Shown here piece after piece: positions 45,318-51,603 of a DNA stretch of 64,000 bases. The first letter of the stretch is position 1; each line of letters opens with the position of its first letter. A program made the position numbers and the translations under genes. A model generated the notes under the pieces. The model ran no database searches. It was not told the origin of the DNA and was given only the letters and a program-made list of their open reading frames with translations. Source of the stretch: an uncultured Bacilli bacterium. Its GTDB lineage: Bacteria > Bacillota_I > Bacilli_A > RF39 > UBA660. The stretch is taken from contig CAKOOV010000007.1 in assembly GCA_934098435.1 (NCBI GenBank), forward strand, positions 8,049 to 72,048, written 5' to 3'.

Positions 45318-45515
45318 TCAACTTTTAATCATTAAAATAATATCTTTATCTTCGATTTTCAAAACATTAATTACTTTTTTTAATGTTTTTATTTTTGTAA
45401 TACTTTCGCCATTTTCTATTCTTTGAAGTTGCCTAGTACTTATATCGATTATTTCTGCTAATTCTTCTTGTGTATAGTTTCTTTTAATTCTATAATTTCT
45501 TATAATTTCGCCCAT
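45318..45515 (-). CDS. phage repressor, XRE family
   Basis: A 65-residue helix-turn-helix protein (IIRNYRIKRNYTQEELAEI then STRQLQRIENGES). ATG 45515 is chosen because TAGGTGAT precedes it; a longer frame from 45566 would run through the operators. It is divergent from the phage genes and faces an array of GACAT-N3-ATGTC sites, the arrangement of a lysogeny switch. Another XRE protein with a longer C-terminal domain is at 50.7-51.5 kb outside the phage. Confidence 0.85.
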   Translation of the reverse strand: MGEIIRNYRIKRNYTQEELAEIIDISTRQLQRIENGESITKIKTLKKVINVLKIEDKDIILMIKS

Positions 45516-45526
45516 AATATCACCTA

Positions 45527-45636
45527 GACATATTATGTCATTTTTTATTAATTTACACCACGACATAAAAAGTCATATTTTATATTGACATTTAATGTCA
45601 GGTATGCTATCATTTAATTGTAAGACATTATATGTC
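45527..45636 (+). promoter_or_regulatory. operator array and rightward phage promoter
   Basis: Four related sites: GACATATTATGTC (45527-45539), GACATAAAAAGTC (45562-45574, degenerate), GACATTTAATGTC (45587-45599) and GACATTATATGTC (45624-45636). Three are palindromes or nearly so. A promoter TTGACA (45585-45590), 17 bases, TATCAT (45608-45613) reads into the phage genes; the third site overlaps its -35 and the fourth its start point. The first site lies just before the repressor gene start. Binding by the repressor is inferred. Confidence 0.75.
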
Positions 45637-45655
45637 GCATGAAAGGAGTATATTT

Positions 45656-45856
45656 ATGAATATTTTATATGCAAAATTAATTAAAGTTAGATTTTCCCCT
45701 AAAGATACAAGATTTAGAATAAAACCAAAGCTTCTTAATTATGGTTATGGACATGGTTTTTATTATCCATTATATTCTTTTTTAGGTTGTAGGTGGTCTT
45801 TTGAAGTTCCTATTACTAAATTTGTTCCTCATTTTAGGGGTGATTTAAATGATTAA
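45656..45856 (+). CDS. early phage protein, hypothetical
   Basis: A 66-residue basic protein rich in Tyr, Phe and Gly, starting at ATG 45656 after GAAAGGAG (45641-45648); a longer frame would begin inside an operator. It is the first gene of the rightward operon. No family recognised. Its N-terminal ILYAKLIKVRF resembles the YAKLLRIVF of the protein encoded at 45998, so the two may be diverged relatives. Confidence 0.6.
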   Translation: MNILYAKLIKVRFSPKDTRFRIKPKLLNYGYGHGFYYPLYSFLGCRWSFEVPITKFVPHFRGDLND

Positions 45857-45932
45857 TTTAATAAAAAAACATTATGGCATAATAATATATTATTTCTTAT
45901 TAGGTCTTATAACTTACGTTGTAAGTCATTAA
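45849..45932 (+). CDS. 27-residue phage membrane peptide
   Basis: ATG 45849 overlaps the end of the preceding gene and opens 27 codons, mostly hydrophobic (GIIIYYFLLGLITYVV). Overlap and hydrophobic nature suggest a tiny membrane protein, but no strong ribosome-binding site is seen. A GGCTG/CAGCC hairpin lies just downstream (about 45971-45984). Confidence 0.4.
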   Translation: MINLIKKHYGIIIYYFLLGLITYVVSH

Positions 45933-45997
45933 AGTTGTAGGGTGCCTAATTAGTTAATCTTAGGTTAAATGGCTGGGTCAGCCCTATATACTCCTAT

Positions 45998-46291
45998 ATG
46001 ATAGCAATCTTTTATAATCCGAATAAAAATATATATTATGCTAAATTACTACGAATAGTCTTTTTAAATAAAGACTATAAAGTAGGTTATAAAAATCAAT
46101 ACGACCATGAAATCGTTTGTATGTTTTATATAGATAGTGGTGGTAAACTAATCAATTGTCAGTCCTGGACTGATTATATTGATTGGTATAGATATAATTC
46201 CACAATAAAAAAAAGAACATTAAAAAGAATAATAAATTTATTAGATAGATTAAAATGTTCTTTAGAAAGGAGTGTAAGAAATGGAAGATAA
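45998..46291 (+). CDS. phage protein, hypothetical
   Basis: A 97-residue basic protein, Tyr- and Ile-rich, with YYAKLLRIVFLNKDYKVGY near the start. It overlaps the ssDNA-binding candidate by 11 bases. The start has no good ribosome-binding site (ATACTCCTAT upstream). It sits where inoviruses encode DNA-replication or ssDNA-binding functions; its role is unknown. Confidence 0.55.
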   Translation: MIAIFYNPNKNIYYAKLLRIVFLNKDYKVGYKNQYDHEIVCMFYIDSGGKLINCQSWTDYIDWYRYNSTIKKRTLKRIINLLDRLKCSLERSVRNGR

Positions 46292-46466
46292 AAAAGAGTT
46301 CAAAGCTACATTAGAAACACGAACTAGCAAAAAAGGTACTGAATACGAAGTTTTAGTAATTAAAATTACTGATAAAATTGAAAAATTGGTTTTTCTAGAC
46401 CCTGCTGAATTAGAATTATTAAAATTAAATTCAGACAAAAAAGATAACAAAAAAATGCCTTTTTAA
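46281..46466 (+). CDS. candidate phage ssDNA-binding protein (G5P-like role)
   Basis: A 61-residue protein with a beta-rich centre (KEFKATLETRTSKKGTEYEV, then LVIKITDKIEKLVFL) and a charged tail ending KKMPF. AAAGGAG at 46266-46272 precedes it. The size, beta character and place just before the coat gene suit the inovirus G5P-like ssDNA-binding protein. There is no direct motif; this is assigned by position and composition. Confidence 0.5.
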   Translation: MEDKKEFKATLETRTSKKGTEYEVLVIKITDKIEKLVFLDPAELELLKLNSDKKDNKKMPF

Positions 46467-46521
46467 TTGATAACAATCAATTTAGATAGAAATCAAAAGG
46501 AGAAAGGAGGAAAAGGAGTTT

Positions 46522-46734
46522 ATGTTATTAATGGATGTTACTACGCCGACAACTCCTACAGGTTCGATGACTGAGATAGTTACTAAGTTAAACACTGGTA
46601 TTACTTCTGACACTCTATTCGGTACAGTATCAGAACTAATGCCTTGGATTATTACTTTAATCATAGCATCATTAGGCTTATATTTCTTAAGAAAACTAGT
46701 CAAAGGTGCTGCCAAAGGCAAAGTAAGATTTTAA
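46522..46734 (+). CDS. inovirus major coat protein (G8P-like)
   Basis: A 70-residue protein with a short polar N-terminal part (TTPTTPTGSMTEI), an amphipathic stretch, one membrane helix (about residues 42-58, WIITLIIASLGLYFL) and a basic C-terminus (RKLVKGAAKGKVRF) that would contact DNA. This is the layout of filamentous phage major coat proteins. Two strong ribosome-binding sites (AAAGGAGG, AAAGGAG) precede it, and a structured terminator follows, both fitting high expression. A cleavable signal peptide is not obvious. Confidence 0.8.
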   Translation: MLLMDVTTPTTPTGSMTEIVTKLNTGITSDTLFGTVSELMPWIITLIIASLGLYFLRKLVKGAAKGKVRF

Positions 46735-46776
46735 TTTTTGACATCCTAGTGTCTTGGTTCTAGGAGGAGGGGAGTT

Positions 46777-46868
46777 GTGAAAGGTTAAGCGAGTGCTTTA
46801 TATTGTGGTCATATAAAGTGCGTAAATGCTACTATTTTTAGTAGATAAGCACCTTTCACTTTTTTTAA
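46777..46868 (+). terminator. branched hairpin terminator after the coat gene
   Basis: Closing stem GTGAAAGGT (46777-46785) and ACCTTTCAC (46851-46859), then a run of T. Inside are two further hairpins: an 11-bp stem around TGTGGTC (about 46793-46821, with two G-T pairs) and CTACT/AGTAG (46829-46844). This predicts a three-way junction. It probably ends most coat transcripts, as after gene VIII of Ff phages; a packaging role is also possible. Confidence 0.65.
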
Positions 46869-46891
46869 TATTTAGAAAGGAGAAAAAATAA

Positions 46892-47035
46892 ATGAAATTT
46901 ATATTATTTTTTATGATTGTTGCTTTAGGTTTATTTTTAATTAAATTGTCTTTATTAATAGCTAAATCTTTTGATTTAATATTTAATAAACTGGGCATTG
47001 ATATTGATTTTTGGGGAGTTGGTAAAGATGTTTGA
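46892..47035 (+). CDS. 47-residue phage membrane protein (minor coat candidate)
   Basis: ATG 46892 follows GAAAGGAG (46875-46882) and encodes a hydrophobic peptide (one membrane segment, about residues 2-25) with a short acidic end FWGVGKDV. It overlaps the next tiny gene by 8 bases. It matches the size and position of the small G7P/G9P-type cap proteins of filamentous phages. Confidence 0.65.
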   Translation: MKFILFFMIVALGLFLIKLSLLIAKSFDLIFNKLGIDIDFWGVGKDV

Positions 47036-47141
47036 TATAGCTATTGCTTTTATGGGTCAGCTAGTTGATTTAATAATTCCCGTTTTCGCCGTTTATATGA
47101 TATTTGACTTTGGTGGTAGTCTTTTATTTGGTAGGAGGTAA
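47028..47141 (+). CDS. 37-residue phage membrane protein (minor coat candidate)
   Basis: ATG 47028 overlaps the previous gene. The 37 residues are hydrophobic (FMGQLVDLIIPVFAVYMIF) with a short DFGG turn and a final Arg-Arg. GGGGAG upstream (47013-47018) can serve as ribosome-binding site, and its own end encodes GGTAGGAGG for the next gene. Ff G7P and G9P are 33 and 32 residues, so this pair is a plausible cap pair. Confidence 0.65.
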   Translation: MFDIAIAFMGQLVDLIIPVFAVYMIFDFGGSLLFGRR

Positions 47142-47143
47142 TT

Positions 47144-47479
47144 ATGCATATATATGTTCCAGATTTACAAAATTATAAGTGTTTTGTTGTTCAATCTTCT
47201 GATGTTATAAGAGCTTATAAAAAAATACCGCAGACCAATTCCGAAAGTGATTATAGAGATTATTATATAAATTCTAATTATATTTATAAAGATGGTAGTC
47301 AATCTTTCGGTAGTTATACTGCTTATTTACCAGTTTGTTTATCAACAGATGTTGTTAGTGATAATGTTTTTTATAGAAATGATATTGATAGTATACTTAC
47401 TATATTTTGTATTATGTGTATAATTTCATTTTATATACCTATAAAAATATTCACTAGATTATTTAGGAGGTTTAATTAA
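47144..47479 (+). CDS. phage membrane protein, hypothetical
   Basis: A 111-residue protein: a soluble N-terminal region rich in Tyr and Ser, then one membrane segment near the C-terminus (about 83-103) and a basic tail RLFRRFN. GTAGGAGG lies just before the ATG. It overlaps the adhesin-like gene by one base. It could be a tip or assembly protein of the virion. Confidence 0.6.
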   Translation: MHIYVPDLQNYKCFVVQSSDVIRAYKKIPQTNSESDYRDYYINSNYIYKDGSQSFGSYTAYLPVCLSTDVVSDNVFYRNDIDSILTIFCIMCIISFYIPIKIFTRLFRRFN

Positions 47480-48459
47480 TGAAAAAATTAACTTTAAAAT
47501 ATATCATTGGCTATAGTTTATTTTTATTATTAGTTTTTTTTATTAGTTCTTGTGATGTTAAAGCCGATATAATTCAATATAAATTTATAGATTATGTTAG
47601 TACTTCTGCTACTATAAAACAAACTAATTTTTCTGCTAATGAAACATATACGTATACTCGAGATTATGTCTTGTTTAATGGGAATGATAAATTTTTTGCT
47701 TTTAATTATTGTGCCAATGGTCCTTTTGACTTTAGTTTTCCTAATGATATTGAAGGTGTTACATCTGTCGTTGGTTATTCAATTGGTGGCAGTTGTTACG
47801 TTCAAGGTGTAGAGGGTTATAACTATACTATGTATTTCATGGCTAAACAGGTTAATGATGCTGGTAATGGGAATTTATCTATTATGTTTAACACACAGAT
47901 TCATAATCGTGCTAGTTATTATGTTGTAATTGATTTTTTATCTTTAACTTCTGTTTCTTCTATACCTGCAGGTGTTCAGATACCTACTTATGATGGGGAG
48001 TTTAGCACTCTTAATACAAAGATAGATACTGTCGAGCAAGCAGTTGAAGAAGTTAAAAAAGCACAGAGTGAAACATTAACTGAACAGAAAAAGACAAATG
48101 ACACTTTAACTGATGATGATGTTACAGATAGTACCAATAAAGCAAACGAATTTTTTAGTGGTTTTACAACTGATACATTTGGACTAACTAGCATTATAAC
48201 AGCACCTTTAGAGTTAATAGGTTCAATTACTTCAAGCACTTGTAGTCCTTTAGGTCTTAAAGTTCCTTTTGTAGAAAATAAAACAATAAATTTACCATGT
48301 ATGAGTTCTATATATCAACAACATTTCGGTTCTTTTCTGACAATTTATCAGACTATAACATTTGGTATTATAGCATATTGGGTTTGTGTCAGAATATTTG
48401 CTTTAGTTAAAGATTTTAAAAACCCAGACACTGACAAAGTAGAGGTGTTAGACTTATGA
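47479..48459 (+). CDS. inovirus adsorption protein (G3P-like)
   Basis: A 326-residue protein with a signal peptide (about residues 1-30, KYIIGYSLFLLLVFFIS, with a Cys near the end that could make it a lipoprotein), a Thr/Asn/Tyr-rich ectodomain, a helical spacer (about 180-215) and a C-terminal membrane helix (about 290-310) with a short basic-acidic tail. Cys pairs near the C-terminus (STCSPLG, LPCMSS) resemble those of G3P-like proteins. It would be the receptor-binding tip protein; the receptor is unknown. It overlaps the G6P-like gene by 4 bases. Confidence 0.7.
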   Translation: MKKLTLKYIIGYSLFLLLVFFISSCDVKADIIQYKFIDYVSTSATIKQTNFSANETYTYTRDYVLFNGNDKFFAFNYCANGPFDFSFPNDIEGVTSVVGYSIGGSCYVQGVEGYNYTMYFMAKQVNDAGNGNLSIMFNTQIHNRASYYVVIDFLSLTSVSSIPAGVQIPTYDGEFSTLNTKIDTVEQAVEEVKKAQSETLTEQKKTNDTLTDDDVTDSTNKANEFFSGFTTDTFGLTSIITAPLELIGSITSSTCSPLGLKVPFVENKTINLPCMSSIYQQHFGSFLTIYQTITFGIIAYWVCVRIFALVKDFKNPDTDKVEVLDL

Positions 48460-48755
48460 TTAACAAAATACTAATGGGCATAATCAAATTAATAATTAGT
48501 TTGGTTAGCCTAATACTAGCTCCAATTGATTTACTAATACAAAATGCCTTACCCGATTTATCTAACGCCTTAACTGGTGTCGGAAATTTCCTAAACTTAA
48601 TAGGTCAATCAATAGGGTGGGGAATTAGTACACTAGGTTTATCAAATGAAACGTTATCATTAATAGTCTTATATTTTACGTTTAAATTAACAGCGCCAAT
48701 GCTGTTCTACATGATAAAACTAGCTCTAAAATGGTACAACAAATTGAAGCCGTAA
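48456..48755 (+). CDS. G6P-like minor coat protein
   Basis: A 99-residue very hydrophobic protein with segments at about residues 5-28 and 66-90. It lies between the adhesin-like gene and the Zot-like gene, the place of gene VI (DUF2523-type) proteins. It overlaps the preceding gene (ATGA) and is followed by a GC-rich hairpin. Confidence 0.7.
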   Translation: MINKILMGIIKLIISLVSLILAPIDLLIQNALPDLSNALTGVGNFLNLIGQSIGWGISTLGLSNETLSLIVLYFTFKLTAPMLFYMIKLALKWYNKLKP

Positions 48756-48784
48756 GCGGCGGCATATATAAGCCGCTAGGCTTC
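48746..48784 (+). repeat. GC-rich double hairpin between phage genes
   Basis: Outer arms GAAGCC/GGCTTC and inner arms AGCGGC/GCCGCT enclose a short AT loop. It is one of the most GC-rich spots in the window and overlaps the end of the G6P-like gene. There is no T-run. It is a candidate packaging signal or RNA-processing site. Confidence 0.6.
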
Positions 48785-48801
48785 ATAAAGAAAGGAAAGA
48801 T

Positions 48802-49449
48802 ATGATACATTTATTTTTAATTATATTATTAATCGCCTTATTAATTAGATTTAGGCATACAAAAATAAAATTCAAAACCTTCTTTAAAAAAGGTTTTGCT
48901 CCTAAAAGGGGTAAATTTGGTGTTTATTGCTATTGTGGTAAACAGGGAAGTGGTAAAACTTACTCTGCAGTAGAATTTATACTTAATAATAGCCATATGC
49001 CAATTTATAGTAACGTTAGTACTATAAGTGGCGTTAATTATACTTATTTTAATGGTTTTGATAATTTACTTAAACTAAGAAACGAACACGACTGCATAAT
49101 TTTTTATGATGAGATATTTACTGCACTTACTAAATCAAGTAAAATTAATACCGATGTCTTAGACTTTTTAAGCCAAATGCGTAAACGTAGAATAATATTC
49201 ATAACAACCGCTCAGGAATGGCTAGAAATAAATATAACGTTAAGAAGATACTGCAGATATCAAATTGATTGTAAAATGCTAAATATACTTGGTTTAGGTA
49301 TATTAATTAAATCCATGTATGACGCTGAGCAAATGAAGTGGTCGCAAGAAGATAACGAGTACATAGCACCATTATATGAAACTACTATCAGTAAATGTAA
49401 TTTGTGCGTTGCAAATGCTTACGATACATTCGAGCAAATTAAATCTTAA
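48802..49449 (+). CDS. Zot/G1P-like phage assembly ATPase
   Basis: A 215-residue protein. It has an N-terminal membrane segment (about 2-17), then an ATPase domain with Walker A GKQGSGKTYSAVE near residue 51 and Walker B CIIFYDEIFTALTK near residue 97; FITTAQEW follows. This is the hallmark protein of inoviruses, driving extrusion of the filament. G1P proteins usually have the membrane segment after the ATPase domain; here it is before it and the protein is short, perhaps a Gram-positive adaptation. GAAAGGAAAG precedes the ATG. Confidence 0.87.
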   Translation: MIHLFLIILLIALLIRFRHTKIKFKTFFKKGFAPKRGKFGVYCYCGKQGSGKTYSAVEFILNNSHMPIYSNVSTISGVNYTYFNGFDNLLKLRNEHDCIIFYDEIFTALTKSSKINTDVLDFLSQMRKRRIIFITTAQEWLEINITLRRYCRYQIDCKMLNILGLGILIKSMYDAEQMKWSQEDNEYIAPLYETTISKCNLCVANAYDTFEQIKS

Positions 49450-49500
49450 TTTTATATTTCGTTGTTGAGTAGGCTTACCAGCCGACCGAAATAACGAAAC

Positions 49501-49554
49501 GAACGTCGTAGACGTTCTAAAAAAAGTTACACTCTTACTTGACTAAAGTGTAAC
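49501..49554 (+). repeat. two hairpins before rep (origin candidate)
   Basis: GAACGTC/GACGTTC with a three-base loop (49501-49517, followed by A's) and GTTACACT/AGTGTAAC (49526-49554). They lie in the only sizeable phage gap before the Rep gene and could include the double-strand origin and/or terminate the Zot transcript. Confidence 0.5.
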
Positions 49555-49567
49555 TTAACGGAATTTT

Positions 49568-50392
49568 TTGAAAAAGGGGAGTGATATTATTCTTACTTCT
49601 TATAATAAAATTAATTCTGATTTCGGGGTAGTTGCTAACTATAATACCATTATAAAATCTTATTCAGATGGTACAAAAAAGATGGTGTATAGTTCATACG
49701 ATAAAGTTAAAGGCACGCAGAAAAAGTCTAATAGTGGCGTTGGTAACTCTTCTGAAGAAGAATTGGAAAGATATAAGTTAATTAATTTATCAAGAGTAAA
49801 ACAAAAGATAGTAGATTTAGCTTATGAAAATGGTTGTATTAAACCTTGGCAATATTTCGTTACATTAACTTTTGATAAAGATGTAGTGGGGGACAGGTCT
49901 GATTATGATAATGTGTGTAAGCACTTAATTAAGTGGTTGAATAATCAGAAACATCAAAATAAAGATTTAGAGTATTTATTCGTATGTGAAGTACATAAAA
50001 ATGGCGGTTACCATTTTCATGGAATTGTAAAAGGTGTTACTAATTGGAAATTAGAAAAATCTGTAAGCCCACATACTAAAAAGCCCATTGTAATAAATGG
50101 TACACAGATTTATAATTTAACTAATTACAAATTAGGTTTTACTACTGTATCAGAAATTAAAAATCAAGAGGCTGTAACCGTTTATATTTCCAAATATATA
50201 ACTAAAGAATTATTAGACATCAAGAATAAAAAACATTACTGGTCTTCTAAAAGTTTAAAACTACCCACTTATGAATACTACTCTAGTAATTTGGAGGAAA
50301 TAAAAGATTATTTAAAAGATAAAGATATTAAGTATGAAAAGATAAACGAAGAGGACAATTTTACGACCGCATACTATTCTTTTAGAACTTAA
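49568..50392 (+). CDS. rolling-circle replication initiator (HUH Rep)
   Basis: About 274 residues from TTG 49568. Motif 1 is QYFVTLTFDK, motif 2 (HUH) is GGYHFHGIVKG, and the Tyr motif is VYISKYITKE. It would nick the phage origin (G2P role). The start is uncertain: TTG 49568 has no ribosome-binding site, while AAGGGGAGTG (49574-49583) sits before ATT 49586, a rare start codon. The stop codon TAA (50390-50392) lies inside the right attachment repeat, so the gene is complete only because the phage's own arm ends it. Confidence 0.87.
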   Translation: MKKGSDIILTSYNKINSDFGVVANYNTIIKSYSDGTKKMVYSSYDKVKGTQKKSNSGVGNSSEEELERYKLINLSRVKQKIVDLAYENGCIKPWQYFVTLTFDKDVVGDRSDYDNVCKHLIKWLNNQKHQNKDLEYLFVCEVHKNGGYHFHGIVKGVTNWKLEKSVSPHTKKPIVINGTQIYNLTNYKLGFTTVSEIKNQEAVTVYISKYITKELLDIKNKKHYWSSKSLKLPTYEYYSSNLEEIKDYLKDKDIKYEKINEEDNFTTAYYSFRT

Positions 50393-50414
50393 CATAATAT
50401 TAATTATAGGAAGT
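50383..50414 (-). other. dif: dif-like site / right attachment site of the inovirus
   Basis: Read on the minus strand, 50387-50414 gives arm ACTTCCTATAA, core TTAATA and arm TTATGTTAAGT. The Firmicutes dif consensus I recall has ACTTCCTAGAA and TTATGTAAACT arms around a 6-base core, so the match is close. Joining the left outer arm (45098-45108) to the right outer arm (50404-50414) restores the same 28-bp site, as expected for excision of a phage integrated at dif. Confidence 0.8.
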
Positions 50415-50717
50415 AAGATATTATTTAAAAAGTAAGATAGTTGTTAACCTCAAATCCTTATATTATATAGGTTTATAACTAATATTAATTATTTTTATAA
50501 TTTATTAATATTATAACTAATTTTGTAAATAATATTAATATAAATTAATTTAACTTCGTATTAATAATTTAATATATTATATTATATATCTTCTTACTAA
50601 ATAAATTAAAATAACCATATTATAATTATAAACTACACTATAATACAGTTATATATTTAAAAAATTATATCCCCATCTTCCCTATTTAAATTTAAAAATC
50701 AAAGTAGGGGGATAGTA
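50415..50717. other. AT-rich gene-free region beside dif
   Basis: About 300 bases with no gene, extremely AT-rich, with AATATTAAT or its complement repeated (about 50481, 50507, 50530, and in the dif core). At its right end TATCCCC (50667-50673) can pair with GGGGATA (50710-50716), and on the minus strand a T-run follows: a likely terminator of the XRE-type gene at 50718. Confidence 0.6.
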
Positions 50718-51500
50718 TTAAAAATTTTGTGACATAATTTCCGCTATTTTCGATAAAACTTCACTAGCATTATTCTTATCAATCTCATTATAACCAAGTT
50801 CTCTTAAAGCTCTAATTTTAGCGGTATTTAACTCTTGAGTACGGCTAAGTTTTTCTTCCTTTTTAGAAGCAAGCATAGCTTCCCATTTCTTATGAGACTC
50901 AGTAAGTCTACTTCTAGAAGCACCACCATTAGAATATAAAGTCATCGCAGAATACATAATACTTTCAAATACATATTGATTATCTTCTTCAAAAATAAAT
51001 TTATTAGGATCCGTATATCCAAAATTCTTAGAAAAATATCCAAGTACATATTTAAGTTCCTTATTAGTACTTAAATTCTGAATAAAATTATAAACATATC
51101 TAACAGTTTCAATAGCCTCCCCTTCTCTACTCTTATTATCTAAAATTATATTCTTAAGCATTAAACTAATATCACTTATTAAATTAACCTCTTCTTTATC
51201 AAGACCAGAAAGCTCAATAACTTCTTCTTTTTTAGATGTATTTTTTTTGGTACTAAACATTTTATTACTAACTTTTTGTAAATATTCATCATCCAATTTT
51301 ATATTTAATATCTCTTCACTAGACTTAACATCAAGTAAATCATATAGTAATTGACACTTGTCATTAGGAAGCTTTGACAAATCATCTCCATCAAAATAAT
51401 TGTAAATCATTTGTCTAGATACACCTAAATACTTAGCTAAATTAACTTTTGAAATATTTGCTTGTTTTAATATTTGATTAACTTTTTCAACAACATTCAT
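50718..51500 (-). CDS. XRE-type regulator with a long C-terminal domain
   Basis: A 260-residue protein. The N-terminus is a helix-turn-helix (ISKVNLAKYLGVSRQMIYNYF). The rest is helical with no family that I recognise; a segment SRSRLTESHKKWEAMLASKK near residue 200 is strongly charged. A promoter on the minus strand has TTGACA and TAAAAT boxes about 17 bases apart and AGGAGGTTAG before the ATG. It is the first chromosomal gene after the dif site. Whether it has a role in the terminus region is unknown. Confidence 0.7.
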   Translation of the reverse strand: MNVVEKVNQILKQANISKVNLAKYLGVSRQMIYNYFDGDDLSKLPNDKCQLLYDLLDVKSSEEILNIKLDDEYLQKVSNKMFSTKKNTSKKEEVIELSGLDKEEVNLISDISLMLKNIILDNKSREGEAIETVRYVYNFIQNLSTNKELKYVLGYFSKNFGYTDPNKFIFEEDNQYVFESIMYSAMTLYSNGGASRSRLTESHKKWEAMLASKKEEKLSRTQELNTAKIRALRELGYNEIDKNNASEVLSKIAEIMSQNF

Positions 51501-51603
51501 TTTAGCTAACCTCCTATATATATTTTACCATGTATACTAATTTTATGTCAAGGTAAAAATGTAAATAGTAAAATTTACTTCCAAAATAAAAAAAGAAAAA
51601 TTG

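Larger units (their letters stand above)
45098..50403 (+). mobile_element. filamentous phage (inovirus) prophage
   Basis: About 5.3 kb between 21-base direct repeats. A divergent repressor and operator array lead into a compact + strand genome: small early genes, ssDNA-binding candidate, major coat protein, structured terminator, tiny hydrophobic genes, adhesin-like protein, G6P-like protein, Zot/G1P ATPase and HUH Rep. This is inovirus architecture. No integrase or transposase is encoded; the ends are dif-like, so host Xer proteins are the likely integrase. All core frames are open, so the prophage may be functional. Filamentous phages are far less documented in Bacillota than in Gram-negative hosts. 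Confidence 0.88.
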
